The notes: generated by a model from the letters alone, not told the origin. Shown: positions 43,926-52,712, numbered from the stretch's first letter. The stretch: DNA of 64,000 bases from Guopingia tenuis (GCF_014384805.1 NZ_JACRSS010000002.1:62001-126000), one strand, 5' to 3'. Program-made: numbers and translations.

Positions 43926-44080
43926 AGACTCTGCCGTAGCGCTATGTCTGTTTCCCGCTTATGGCTCGCCGCCGAGGAAATTTCCCCATTGCGGCAGTGC
44001 GCCTTCCCGCTTTTCCCGCAAAACTCTGCCGTAGCGCTATGTCTGTTTCTCGCTCATGGCCCCCCGCCGAGGGGAGGCGG
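43926..44080. repeat. Two-copy ~95-bp tandem repeat downstream of the CCA-adding gene
   Basis: CTCTGCCGTAGCGCTATGTC recurs 95 bp apart (starting near 43929 and 44024), preceded in both by CCCGCTTTTCCC. The second copy runs into the 3' end of the minus-strand gene ending at 44037, so the repeat overlaps its last codons. Confidence 0.75.
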
Positions 44081-45431
44081 CGTGAAGAAGGCGTTCCCGC
44101 GTATTCTGGGAAGGCTTGTTGGCGCAGAGAACCAGCAGCTGCCGCAATATCCTTCCAACCTCGGGGCCAGGGGGAATCCCCAGCTCCTCCATCAGGTCTC
44201 GGCCGCTCACCGCCAGATCCCGGAGCGACATGGGCACGCCCTCCGCCTGCATTTGGGCCGCAACCCGCCGAAACCGTTCCGCCGTCGCCACCGGCCCGGT
44301 TTCCCATCCAGAGCCCCAGACGTCCGCTTCCCTCAGGGCCGCCAGCTGCAAAAACCGCCGGTAGCCCACCTCCTGGCATTTGCGCCGCAGGCGGCTTTCC
44401 CGCGCCTCTCCCGCCAGGTCATACATATGCAGCTCCACCAGCACCGCCACATCTTCGGTGATCTCCCGGGAAAATCCCCATTCCGGCAGCCTCTCCCGGG
44501 CAATGCGCGCGCCGATGCGGTCATGCCCCAGCATCCGCCCATTGCGGTCCACTGCTTCGGGCTTTCCCACATCGTGAAACAGCGCCGCCAGCCGGAGAAC
44601 CAGCTCCGGAGGCGCGCAGGCCACCGTATGAAGAATGTGCTGCAGCACAGTATACTTATGATATTTCTTTTTCTGGGGCAGGCCCTCCGCAGCGCGCAGC
44701 TCGGGAAGCAGCTCCTCTAAAACCCCCGTGCCATGGAGCAGCTCCAGCGCCCGCAGCACGGGATGCACCCGGCTCACCTTATCATATTTCACATCGCAGA
44801 GCAGGATCTTTTCCATCTCGCCGGCAATGCGCTCCCGGGAAACGTCCCGGATCAAGCCCTTCTGTCGCCGGGCCTCCCGAACCAGCGCGGCGTCCACCCG
44901 GAATCCCAGCTGCCCATAAAACCGGGCCAGCCGCAGCAGCCGCAGGCCGTCGTCCCGCAAAATCTCCGCCGGGTCGGGCGTGGTCGTCCGGAGAACCCGG
45001 GCCTGCAAATCCGCCAGGCCCCGGCCCGTGGGGTCCAGAATCTCGCCGGAAAGCACGTCCATATACAGCGCATTGACGGAAAAATCCCGCCGCCGGGCAT
45101 CCTCCTCCATGGAAACGCCGATTTCCACCCGCTCGGGCGCATGCCCGCCGCCCGGGCCATAGCTCTCCCGCCGGAAGGTGGTATGCTCCATGCGCACACC
45201 GTCCAGCGTGATCTCCAGCGTCCCCAGGCGCCGGTTGATCTCCTTTGCCGTGCCCGGAAGGGGCAGGGCCAGCACCTCCCCGGGCAGCGCCGCCGAAGCA
45301 ATATCGAGATCTGTGGCCGGAAGGCCGAGAAGGGCGTTTCGGACTCCGCCCCCCACAAGATACAGCCGCGCCCCGGCCCGCTCAAATATTTTCGCCGCCT
45401 CCCGAAGAGGCGGGCAAACCTCTATTTTGAT
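44037..45431 (-). CDS. CCA tRNA nucleotidyltransferase / poly(A) polymerase family protein with non-canonical start
   Basis: Class II nucleotidyltransferase domain: LYLVGGGVRNALLGLPATDL (Asp-x-Asp follows), DARRRDFSVNALYMD (the RRDF motif) and LRDDGLRLLRLARFYGQLGF. An HD domain follows with LRLAALFHDVGKPEAVDRNG. It should repair or add tRNA 3' CCA. The first ATG/GTG/TTG in frame (GTG 45356) falls inside LVGGG and would delete the first strand. The frame is open upstream with homologous-looking sequence (EAAKIFERAGARLYLV) but no canonical start. I place the start at ATC 45431, 7 bp after GGGGG and overlapping dapF by 10 bp; ATT 45437 or CTG 45365 are alternatives. GGxVRD reads VRN. Confidence 0.8.
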   Translation of the reverse strand: MKIEVCPPLREAAKIFERAGARLYLVGGGVRNALLGLPATDLDIASAALPGEVLALPLPGTAKEINRRLGTLEITLDGVRMEHTTFRRESYGPGGGHAPERVEIGVSMEEDARRRDFSVNALYMDVLSGEILDPTGRGLADLQARVLRTTTPDPAEILRDDGLRLLRLARFYGQLGFRVDAALVREARRQKGLIRDVSRERIAGEMEKILLCDVKYDKVSRVHPVLRALELLHGTGVLEELLPELRAAEGLPQKKKYHKYTVLQHILHTVACAPPELVLRLAALFHDVGKPEAVDRNGRMLGHDRIGARIARERLPEWGFSREITEDVAVLVELHMYDLAGEARESRLRRKCQEVGYRRFLQLAALREADVWGSGWETGPVATAERFRRVAAQMQAEGVPMSLRDLAVSGRDLMEELGIPPGPEVGRILRQLLVLCANKPSQNTRERLLHAASPRRGAMSEKQT

Positions 45432-46249
45432 AACAATTCCCCCACAAACACATATTCCGCCGGGCCGGTCATATAGACGGTCTGCGCCGCCCGCTCAATA
45501 TGCATGCAGCCGGCCTCCAGCTGGATATCCACCGCCGGGCCGGTCAGCCCCAGCTCGTTTAATACCACCGCCGTGGCGCACGCTCCCGTGCCGCAGGCCA
45601 TCGTCGGCCCCGCGCCCCGCTCCCACGTCCGCACCCGCACGGTGTTCGGGCCAGTCAGCTCCACAAAATTCACATTGATCTTCCGGGGAAACTGGGGATG
45701 GGCTTCCAGAGCCGGGCCCAGATGCGCAAAGTCGATATCGTCCACAGAATCACAGGGCACCACCATATGGGGCACGCCCATGAGGACGCAGTGGGCGGTG
45801 ACCGTTTGACCGGCGGCCTCCAGCCGGACGTTGAGCGGGCTTCCTTCTCCCGCCATGGGGATCGCTCCCCGATCAAAGGACGGAGCGCCCATATCCACCC
45901 GCACGCCCGTCACCCGACCGTCTCTCATCTCCAGCCGGGGGCGCATGATCCCCGCCAGCGTTGCAAAGGCATATTCTTCCCGGTCGGGAGCAAAGCGGTC
46001 GTGAAAATACCGGGCAAAACAGCGGATGCCGTTGCCGCACATTTCGGCCTCGCTACCGTCGGCATTGATAATCCGCATGCGGGCGTCTGCCTGCTCGGCA
46101 TCCTCCAGAAGCAGCAAGCCATCCGCCCCCACGCCCAGGCGGCGGTGGCAGAGCTTGCGAGCCAGAGAAGCCGCATCCCCCGCGGCGCCCTCCCGGTTAT
46201 CGATCACGATAAAATCGTTGCCCAATCCGTGCATTTTTGTAATTTCCAT
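45422..46249 (-). CDS. dapF: Diaminopimelate epimerase
   Basis: The protein is 275 aa from ATG 46249 (AAAGGAGCC upstream). MEITKMHGLGNDFIVIDNRE at the N-terminus, EMCGNGIRCFARYFHDRF and GPTMACGTGACATAVVLNEL carry the two catalytic Cys residues that racemise LL- to meso-diaminopimelate for lysine and peptidoglycan. The gene heads a two-gene unit with the CCA-adding enzyme, which it overlaps, and has its own promoter. Confidence 0.96.
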   Translation of the reverse strand: MEITKMHGLGNDFIVIDNREGAAGDAASLARKLCHRRLGVGADGLLLLEDAEQADARMRIINADGSEAEMCGNGIRCFARYFHDRFAPDREEYAFATLAGIMRPRLEMRDGRVTGVRVDMGAPSFDRGAIPMAGEGSPLNVRLEAAGQTVTAHCVLMGVPHMVVPCDSVDDIDFAHLGPALEAHPQFPRKINVNFVELTGPNTVRVRTWERGAGPTMACGTGACATAVVLNELGLTGPAVDIQLEAGCMHIERAAQTVYMTGPAEYVFVGELLSK

Positions 46250-46400
46250 GTTTCCGGCTCCTTTCCGCTTTCGCCAAAACCCGGTGGCGCCGGCCGTTTC
46301 CAGCCGACTCCCCTTTTTCATAGGGGGCCGGCCAAAAGCATGCCCCCTCAAAAACCCGCGCCCGGGGCGAGGGTCCTTTTTTACTTATATTATAATATAT

Positions 46401-46430
46401 AGTATAGCATACCCCTCTATCCCTCTTCAA
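46401..46430 (-). promoter_or_regulatory. Promoter of dapF
   Basis: On the minus strand TTGAAG (46425-46430), 18 bp, then extended -10 TGCTATACT (-10 at 46401-46406). The 361-bp divergent gap 46250-46610 also contains a weaker plus-strand extended -10, TGGTAGAAT at 46496-46504, for the next gene. Confidence 0.6.
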
Positions 46431-46610
46431 TCCGGCGGGAGGACTGTTTCCAAATTGTATACTTTTTCTTTTTATTCGCCATACTGGATGGTATGTGGTA
46501 GAATATAGGGGAAGATCCTCGCCTTGCAGGATTTTGGAAATTTTTACAGAATATTATACGGAAGGATCTTTTTGATTTTTTGACTTTTTAAAGGCAGGTA
46601 TTGGTATTCT

Positions 46611-47747
46611 ATGGCCTATAGCGAAAGACAATCCTATCGGGTGCGCAGGCACCGGCGCCGGTTCGGGCTTCGCCGCTGGCTGTTTCTGGGCGGCGGCGTT
46701 CTGGCTTTGGCTGCCCTGGTGTTCCTGTTTCTCCTGTTATTCACCAATGTGTTTCAGGCGCCGCCCCAGTTTCTTGCCCTCCCGGTTTCTCCGGGGACCA
46801 AGGTGCTGGAGCAGGATGGCTGCCTCTATTATCTGACCGGGACCACCCTCAACTGCACGGATAAAAAGGGCGAGACTCTCTGGACCACCAAATTTTCCGC
46901 CGGGCAGCAGGATCTGGCCGTGAGCAGCAAGCTCATCTGCCTCTATAACGAATCCTCCGCCACGGTGATCGACACCCAGAAGAATCCGCTGTTTACCGTG
47001 CCGCAGTCGGACTTTCAGATCATGGACGTAGTCTGCGGCAACAGCAGCCTGGCCATGCTCTGCAAAATTGATGAAAACGGAACCGCCCATGAATATATCC
47101 GCATCTTTGACACCTCGGGCGCGGAGATCAACCGGGTGGACCTGAAAACATCCGAAGCCCTGAAATTCGGCTTTTCGGGAGACGGAGACAACCTTTGGTA
47201 TCTCACGCTGGACACGACCGGCGTCTATCCCATTTCCCAGATCACCACGCTGGTTCCCACGCAGAATTCCCTGACCGGGCTATACAGCATCTATGACGAG
47301 CTGGTGAGCGACGTCCGCTTCCTGGGAACAGAAATGTATGTGGCCGGGACCACCTATCTGGCCAGCTATGACACGATCCAGCAGACCAAAACCGAGGATA
47401 CGCTGATCTATGGAACCAAATGCGTCGCCGTCTGCGAGAGCGGGGATGACATTCTCTTCGCCTTTGCTCCCCGAAGCACCTCCGACGGCAGCGAATATAC
47501 CGTCCGTCTGCTCTCCAAGAGCGGAGTGGACACGCTTTTGCAGCTGCCGGACGGCATTCTTCATTTTGCGCTTTCCAGGAACTATGTATACTGCTATTCG
47601 GCGGACACGGTCTATGTCTATAAAACCAGCGGCGAATTTGTAAAAACCATTCCCCTGGACTTCACGCTGACGGGCGTCACGCCCCTCACGGATTCCACCG
47701 TCCTCCTGCGGACGGAGACCGCCCTTTATGTGATGAATCTTGACTAA
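46611..47747 (+). CDS. Membrane-anchored beta-propeller-like protein (DUF5711-like)
   Basis: The protein is 378 aa. A very basic cytoplasmic N-terminus (YRVRRHRRRFGLRRWLFLGG) and one helix (GVLALAALVFLFLLLFTNVF) precede an external domain of short beta repeats: KVLEQDGCLYYLTGTTLNCT, SSKLICLYNESSATVIDTQK, FALSRNYVYCYSADTVYVYK. It resembles the DUF5711 family of Clostridia by layout, which I judge by eye only. It is followed 17 bp later by a CvpA-family gene, so the two probably act together at the membrane. No catalytic motif is seen. Confidence 0.65.
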   Translation: MAYSERQSYRVRRHRRRFGLRRWLFLGGGVLALAALVFLFLLLFTNVFQAPPQFLALPVSPGTKVLEQDGCLYYLTGTTLNCTDKKGETLWTTKFSAGQQDLAVSSKLICLYNESSATVIDTQKNPLFTVPQSDFQIMDVVCGNSSLAMLCKIDENGTAHEYIRIFDTSGAEINRVDLKTSEALKFGFSGDGDNLWYLTLDTTGVYPISQITTLVPTQNSLTGLYSIYDELVSDVRFLGTEMYVAGTTYLASYDTIQQTKTEDTLIYGTKCVAVCESGDDILFAFAPRSTSDGSEYTVRLLSKSGVDTLLQLPDGILHFALSRNYVYCYSADTVYVYKTSGEFVKTIPLDFTLTGVTPLTDSTVLLRTETALYVMNLD

Positions 47748-47764
47748 CGGAGGCTTTCTCATTC

Positions 47765-48469
47765 ATGAATATTCTGGATATCGTTGTCCTTGTGCTTCTG
47801 CTGCTTTATGTTCTCAACAGCGTATACCGGGGGTTCATCCCCTCGCTTCTGAATCTGGGGGGATTTTTTGTCTCCTGGATCGTCTCCTTTCTCGCCTATC
47901 CGCTGCTTTCCCGGGCGCTGGTGGGATCGGATTTCTTCTCCTCCCTCAAGTTCTATATCGAGGGAGCCGAGCGCATCGGGAATTATGAGCTTGTCCGTGT
48001 CCCCGTGGCCAGCATCTCGGAAAGCCAGCTCACGAGCATTATGGCGAACGCCAAAATGCCCACACCTTATGACACGGCCATCGTCAACAACGTGAAAAAC
48101 CGGGCCTTTGAAAGCCAGGGGCTCACCACGCTGGGCGAATACTTTGACACGACGATTTATAATGTGATGATCAACATCATCGCCATTCTCATCCTGTTTC
48201 TGGCGCTCCGCCTGCTGCTCACGCTCATCACCAACGCCGTAAGCTATTCTTCGGATCTCCCGCAGCTCCGTCATTTTGATTATACGCTGGGCGGCGCCGT
48301 AGGGCTGGTCCGCGGGTTTTTCTCCATGCACCTCATGTTCACCATTGTGCCCGTGGCGCTGATCCTGCTGCCCATCGCTCCCATTTCCGATCTTTTGAAC
48401 TCTTCCTTCACCAGCTCGATCTTCTATTCAGGAAGTCTGGTGCTTCGATTGATCTCTGGGACAATTTAG
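47765..48469 (+). CDS. CvpA-family membrane protein
   Basis: The protein is 234 aa, with GGAGG upstream of the ATG. The start NILDIVVLVLLLLYVLNSVY, then RGFIPSLLNLGGFFVSWIVS, matches the CvpA/colicin V production family N-terminus. Two more hydrophobic segments follow (IIAILILFLALRLLLTLITN; LMFTIVPVALILLPIAPI), with an extended external loop in between. CvpA proteins influence surface secretion and envelope integrity; the mechanism is not established. It is the second gene of a two-gene unit ending at the terminator 48488-48530. Confidence 0.85.
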   Translation: MNILDIVVLVLLLLYVLNSVYRGFIPSLLNLGGFFVSWIVSFLAYPLLSRALVGSDFFSSLKFYIEGAERIGNYELVRVPVASISESQLTSIMANAKMPTPYDTAIVNNVKNRAFESQGLTTLGEYFDTTIYNVMINIIAILILFLALRLLLTLITNAVSYSSDLPQLRHFDYTLGGAVGLVRGFFSMHLMFTIVPVALILLPIAPISDLLNSSFTSSIFYSGSLVLRLISGTI

Positions 48470-48487
48470 GTGCATTCTTCGCTTTCA

Positions 48488-48530
48488 AAGGGGTGTGGGC
48501 TAAAAAAAGCCCATATCCCTTCTTTTTTTA
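48488..48530 (+). terminator. Strong terminator after the CvpA-family gene
   Basis: AAGGGGTGTGGGCT pairs with AGCCCATATCCCTT around AAAAAA, followed by CTTTTTTT. Confidence 0.9.
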
Positions 48531-48664
48531 CATTTTTCACTGACAGGCCGAAAAAAATATGGTATTGTATATGACAAAGATATGGAAATTATATCACCCC
48601 AGCTGTTGTTTTTATCCTGCCCTCCTTTCATGGGAAAAATGTTTTAAAAAAGAGGTGTTTTGTT

Positions 48665-49495
48665 ATGAAACTGCACGCGGAACTCCCGGACGCCATATTG
48701 CAGGAATTTCTCCCCCGCTGCCGAAGCTGCTATGGGCTATGCTGCGTGGCGCTGGCCCGCAGCATTCCCGACGGTTTCCCGGAAACACGCCTGCCCGGCG
48801 AGCCCTGCTCCTTTTTGCAGCCGGATTTCCGCTGCACCATTCACGCCGAACTTTCTGCGCGCGGTCTCTTTGGATGCGAAACCTATCACTGCCTGGGGGC
48901 GGGGCAGATGGTGAGCGGTCTTTTCCCCTCGGGTTCCTGGCGGCTGGCAGATTCCCCGGATGAAGCCCGGGAAATCTATCGGGCTTTTCTTCTGGGGGAA
49001 GGACTGAAACTTACCTTATGGTATCTGGCGGAAGCAGGCACACTTCTCCCGGTTCAGGAACTTTGGGCCCGCATCAACCGGCTTTTATCCAAGGGCCTCG
49101 CGCTCTGCGGTTTTTCCCGGGAGGATTTTTTCCTCTATGATCTGGAGGAATATCTCCTCCGGGCCCATTCCCTTCTGCGCCAGACCTGGTCCATGCTGCG
49201 CAGGCAGCTTTCCTGGAAGCCCCGGCGCAGGCCTCCAAACTGCGTTGGCAGGTGCTTTCAGGGCTGGGATACCCGGGGCATGAACTTTTCCACATCCTCC
49301 CTCGCCCAAGCAGATTTTCAGGGATGCGACCTTTGGGGCGCCAATTTTCTGGGCGCGGATATCCAGGGGGCGGATTTTCGCGGCGCGGATCTCTCCGAGG
49401 CACTTTTTCTGACCCCCGGACAAATCGGCCGGACGATAACAGACGAGACTACCCGGCTGCCGCAGGCCCTTCTGTTTTGTTTGAATGGAAGATAG
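48665..49495 (+). CDS. YkgJ-like Cys-cluster protein fused to pentapeptide repeats
   Basis: The protein is 276 aa, with AGAGGTG upstream of the ATG. Residues 19-27 CRSCYGLCC, then GEPCSFLQPDFRCTIH and FGCETYHCLG, form a CxxC-x3-CC ... C ... C pattern like YkgJ-type zinc/iron-binding clusters. The C-terminal 80 residues contain pentapeptide-like repeats (ANFLGADIQGADFRGADLSE), predicted to form a short right-handed helix. The middle is helical. No enzyme is implied; metal binding plus a protein- or DNA-mimicking surface is possible. It is monocistronic. Confidence 0.75.
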   Translation: MKLHAELPDAILQEFLPRCRSCYGLCCVALARSIPDGFPETRLPGEPCSFLQPDFRCTIHAELSARGLFGCETYHCLGAGQMVSGLFPSGSWRLADSPDEAREIYRAFLLGEGLKLTLWYLAEAGTLLPVQELWARINRLLSKGLALCGFSREDFFLYDLEEYLLRAHSLLRQTWSMLRRQLSWKPRRRPPNCVGRCFQGWDTRGMNFSTSSLAQADFQGCDLWGANFLGADIQGADFRGADLSEALFLTPGQIGRTITDETTRLPQALLFCLNGR

Positions 49496-49529
49496 GCAGG
49501 GTCTTTTATAATTTCACTTTCTCTTAGAT

Positions 49530-49548
49530 GCTTTCTTTAGAGAAAAGC
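49530..49548. repeat. Degenerate dispersed palindrome copy
   Basis: GCTTTCTTTAGAGAAAAGC followed by AAAGAAATTTTCTGG; a diverged single member of the 18-bp palindrome family. It lies in the 49496-49897 gap, which otherwise holds the parB terminator and a parS site. Confidence 0.6.
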
Positions 49549-49849
49549 AAAGAAATTTTCTGGCAGTTTGCAGATGTCCTTTCATTCATATCGGCATAAA
49601 AGCAATCCCATCTATTGGCATATCGTTTCGGGCTTTTTCCCTTTGGAAAGCGTGGTGTAAAAAGCATTTTGCGCCCGTATATAAACCTTTGCCTTCCCCA
49701 TCTTCCCCGCAAAGAATCCCGCCGCCCTGCCTTTTTTACCGCTTTTTATCATCATAGGCGAGCAGCCCGTTTCATGTCACATGTTTTTCTTCCGCCTCTT
49801 TTCGGCCCTATTTTTCTGAACCTCCGGTGCTTTTCCGGCCCACATAAAA

Positions 49850-49880
49850 AGGGAGCCCGGAAAAACCGGCCCCCTTTTGC
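49850..49880 (-). terminator. Terminator after parB
   Basis: On the minus strand AAAAGGGGGCCGG TTTTT CCGGGCTCCCTTTTT forms an imperfect stem with a U-run. Confidence 0.75.
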
Positions 49881-49883
49881 CAT

Positions 49884-49899
49884 TGTTTCACATGAAACT
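49884..49899. promoter_or_regulatory. parS-like ParB binding site overlapping the end of parB
   Basis: TGTTTCACATGAAACT differs by two positions from the Bacillota parS consensus TGTTTCACGTGAAACA. It overlaps the last codon of parB. Confidence 0.75.
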
Positions 49900-50755
49900 A
49901 TTTCTTTGCCTGCATCAGAAAATCATACAGGCCATCCAGCTGCTCTGCGGAAAAATACTCGATAATCAGCTTTCCGCGCTCCCGGCTGCCCGAAAGGCGG
50001 ATCTTTGTCTCCATAGCCTCGGAAAGCTCCTTTTCCGCCCGGGCAAATTCCGGGTTTTTCCGGGGCTTTGCCGGGGCGGGCTTTTCCGGGGCCAGCAGCT
50101 TTTTCACATATTCTTCGGTTTCCCGGACGGACATATCCTGTTCCGCCACCTCCCGCGCCGCCGCTTCCAGCAGCTTCTTATCCTTCAGCGGAATCAGCGT
50201 GCGGGCATGGCCGGCGCTGAGCGTCCCTGCCTCCACCATCTCCGCCACGCTTTTGGGCAAAACGAGCAGGCGCAGTGTATTGGCGACGGCGCTCCGGGAG
50301 CGGCCCAGGGCCTCCGCCACCTTTTCCTGGGTGAAGCCGTATTCCTTCATCAGCATGGAAATGGCCATTGCCTCCTCCATGGGGTTCAAGTTCTCCCGCT
50401 GGATGTTCTCGATAATCGAAATTTGCAGGACCTCCCCCGCCTCCATATCCTTCACTATGGCGGGCACGGTTTTGAGTCCCGCGATGCGCGCCGCGCGATA
50501 CCGCCGCTCTCCGGCGATGATCTGATAACGGCTGCCCTTTTTATTGAGAATCAGCGGCTGAATGACGCCATGGCGCTTGATGGACGCCGCCAATTCATTT
50601 AATTTTTCCTCGTCAAAATTTTTGCGGGGCTGCGATTTGCAAACATCAATCCTGGAAACCTCGATTTCCAGAGATTCCTTTGGGTTTTCAATGATCGTGG
50701 CTTCTGCGTCGCCCAGAAGCGCCCCCAGGCCCCTGCCCAATCCTTTTGCCTTCAA
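49898..50755 (-). CDS. parB: Chromosome-partitioning protein ParB (Spo0J)
   Basis: The protein is 285 aa. The N-terminus KGLGRGLGALLGDAEATI is the ParA-interacting start. CTPase/ParB-box motifs are RYQIIAGERRYRAARIAGLK and LQISIIENIQRENLNPMEEA, with helix-turn-helix AEALGRSRSAVANTLRLLVL. It binds parS, loads as a CTP-dependent clamp and acts with ParA in origin segregation. The TTG start has GAGGAGGAC upstream, and it lies 4 bp after parA. Confidence 0.96.
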   Translation of the reverse strand: MKAKGLGRGLGALLGDAEATIIENPKESLEIEVSRIDVCKSQPRKNFDEEKLNELAASIKRHGVIQPLILNKKGSRYQIIAGERRYRAARIAGLKTVPAIVKDMEAGEVLQISIIENIQRENLNPMEEAMAISMLMKEYGFTQEKVAEALGRSRSAVANTLRLLVLPKSVAEMVEAGTLSAGHARTLIPLKDKKLLEAAAREVAEQDMSVRETEEYVKKLLAPEKPAPAKPRKNPEFARAEKELSEAMETKIRLSGSRERGKLIIEYFSAEQLDGLYDFLMQAKK

Positions 50756-50759
50756 CTTC

Positions 50760-51527
50760 CTAGTCCTCCTCTATCCCCATGATCTCCCGGGCCAGCTCGG
50801 TATAGGCCTCAGAGCCGATGCATTTTGCGTCATAACGCGTGATGGGCAGCCCATGGCTGGGCGCTTCCCCCAGCCGCACATTGCGGGGGATAATCACCCG
50901 GTGTACCTTGCCCCGGAAAAACTTCTTCACTTCCTCCACCACCTGGATGGAGAGATTCGTTCGGGCGTCGAACATGGTCAACACCACGCCCTCCACTTCC
51001 AGCGCCCCATTGAGATGCTGCTTCACCAGCTTCACCGTGTTAATCAGCTGGGAAAGGCCCTCCAGGGCATAGAACTCGCATTGAATGGGAACCAGCACCT
51101 GATCTGCCGCGGAAAGGGCGTTGAGCGTCAAAAGCCCCAGAGATGGCGGCGAATCGATCAAAATAAAGTCGTATTCCTCCCGCACGCTCTCCAACGCCCG
51201 GCGCAGCAGCGTCTCCCGGGCCATCATGGCCACCATCTCCACTTCTGCACCCGCCAGATCGATGTTGGAGGGCAAAAGGGACAGGTTTTCAATGCCGGTC
51301 CGGCAAATCACCTCTCTCGCATCCTTCCCATTGATGAGCACATCATAGATGGATGCCTTCAGCCCTTTTTTGTCGATGCCCAGGCCGCTCGTGGCGTTCC
51401 CCTGGGGATCGATATCCACCAGCAGCACCCGGTTTTTCAAATCCGCCAGGCATGCGCTGACGTTGACGGCCGTGGTCGTCTTTCCAACGCCGCCCTTCTG
51501 GTTCGCAATGACAAGTGTCCGTCCCAA
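50760..51527 (-). CDS. parA: Chromosome-partitioning ATPase ParA (Soj)
   Basis: The protein is 255 aa. I choose the TTG at 51527 because GGAGG lies 8 bp upstream and the protein then begins MGRTLVIANQKGGVGKTTTA like other Soj proteins; ATG 51542 overlaps that ribosome site. It has the deviant Walker A KGGVGKTT, Walker A' LLVDIDPQGNATSGLGIDKK, and Walker B YDFILIDSPPSLGLLTLNAL. It moves or regulates origin DNA with ParB, whose gene follows by 4 bp. Confidence 0.96.
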   Translation of the reverse strand: MGRTLVIANQKGGVGKTTTAVNVSACLADLKNRVLLVDIDPQGNATSGLGIDKKGLKASIYDVLINGKDAREVICRTGIENLSLLPSNIDLAGAEVEMVAMMARETLLRRALESVREEYDFILIDSPPSLGLLTLNALSAADQVLVPIQCEFYALEGLSQLINTVKLVKQHLNGALEVEGVVLTMFDARTNLSIQVVEEVKKFFRGKVHRVIIPRNVRLGEAPSHGLPITRYDAKCIGSEAYTELAREIMGIEED

Positions 51528-51609
51528 AATGCTTACCTCCATAATACTATTCTATGATAGCAATTTTTCGCGCAAAACACAACTTGTTTTTCCAGGCTTT
51601 GGCACAATG

Positions 51610-51650
51610 GAAAGAGCCCACGGGACGCGGGTTTCACGCCGGGTGGGCTC
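51610..51650 (-). terminator. Hairpin between noc and parA
   Basis: GAGCCCAC ... GTGGGCTC closes a long stem-loop, followed on the minus strand by TTTCC. It probably ends or attenuates the noc transcript before parA. Confidence 0.55.
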
Positions 51651-51686
51651 CCAAGGGGTATTGGGGACGAAAAAGTCGTCGTAAGC

Positions 51687-52526
51687 TTATTTCATAATCT
51701 TGATGCGCACTTCATAGCAGTCGCCCTGATCGGCGTAGTCAAACGTGGTCTGCACACCAAGGGAATTGATTTTTTCCAGGCTTTTTTTGATGGTGTTGAG
51801 ATAAATCTGATAGTTGCATTTCATATGGATGACGTTGCTCCCCGCCTCGGGCGGCAGCTCGCCATAGAGCTTTTTTAGTTCGCTTTCCACAATATCCTCC
51901 GTCGCCTTCACCGAAAGATTCTCCTCCCGGATGCGTTCCACCAGCTGCATCTGGGCCTCTTCGTTATGCAGCCGCAGAAGGGCGCGGGCATGGCGCTCGG
52001 TCAGGCCATAGAGCATGATCTTTTCCTTTACCGTCCGGGGCAGGCGCAGAATGCGCAGCTTGTTGGCGATGGTAGACTGGTTTTTCGAGAGCCGCCGGGC
52101 CAGGTCCTCCTGGGTAAAGTGATGCTCCCGGATGAGATTCTGATAGCCCTCTGCTTCCTCAAAAAAATGGAGATTCTCCCGCTGCAGGTTCTCGATCATG
52201 GCGATCATCGCCACATCTGTATCATATGCCTCATTGCGCACAATGGCTTTGATATGAGTGAGTCCCGCCAGCTTGGATGCCCGGAGCCGCCGTTCCCCGG
52301 CGATCACCTCATATCGCTCCGGCCCGATCTGCCGGACGTTGATGGGCTGCAATAGCCCAATCTGCCGGATAGAGCTGGAAAGCTCCCGAATGGCTTCGTC
52401 GGAAAAATATTTCCGCGGCTGATAGGGATTGGGGCGGATTTGGGAAATGGGGATCATCTGCAGGGTATCCTGCGCCGCCGGCTGGTTTTCATCTCGCAAG
52501 GCTGCCGCCTTTGTAAATTTCAACAT
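51687..52526 (-). CDS. noc: Noc-type nucleoid occlusion / ParB-like protein
   Basis: The protein is 279 aa. This second ParB-family protein has MIPISQIRPNPYQPRKYFSD, YEVIAGERRLRASKLAGLTH, MIAMIENLQRENLHFFEEAE and helix-turn-helix LARRLSKNQSTIANKLRILR. Its position upstream of parA-parB in the rsmG-noc-parA-parB order of Bacillota identifies it as Noc, which blocks division over the chromosome. The N-terminus (MLKFTKAAALRDENQ) is the region that in Noc forms a membrane-binding helix; here it is short and only weakly amphipathic. Unlike in Bacillus, rsmG is about 6 kb away. Confidence 0.88.
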   Translation of the reverse strand: MLKFTKAAALRDENQPAAQDTLQMIPISQIRPNPYQPRKYFSDEAIRELSSSIRQIGLLQPINVRQIGPERYEVIAGERRLRASKLAGLTHIKAIVRNEAYDTDVAMIAMIENLQRENLHFFEEAEGYQNLIREHHFTQEDLARRLSKNQSTIANKLRILRLPRTVKEKIMLYGLTERHARALLRLHNEEAQMQLVERIREENLSVKATEDIVESELKKLYGELPPEAGSNVIHMKCNYQIYLNTIKKSLEKINSLGVQTTFDYADQGDCYEVRIKIMK

Positions 52527-52712
52527 AAATGCATCGTCTCCTTTTCGGTTTGCTTTTCTATTTCGTGATGAAAAAACAAAATCCTCTGCGGTTTACAAAA
52601 CTAGTCCCGGTTCGACAAAAGAACCCACAAAATGTATGCATATTTATAAAGGATTCCATATATTGTGGTTTTTTCCCATGTGTGCTATACTTTCTCCCGG
52701 AGGGATCTGGAA

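Noticed and set aside
43866..44720. Plus-strand open frames opposite the CCA-adding enzyme
   Set aside because: They are antisense to RRDF and HD motifs and extend through tandem repeats. No ribosome sites.
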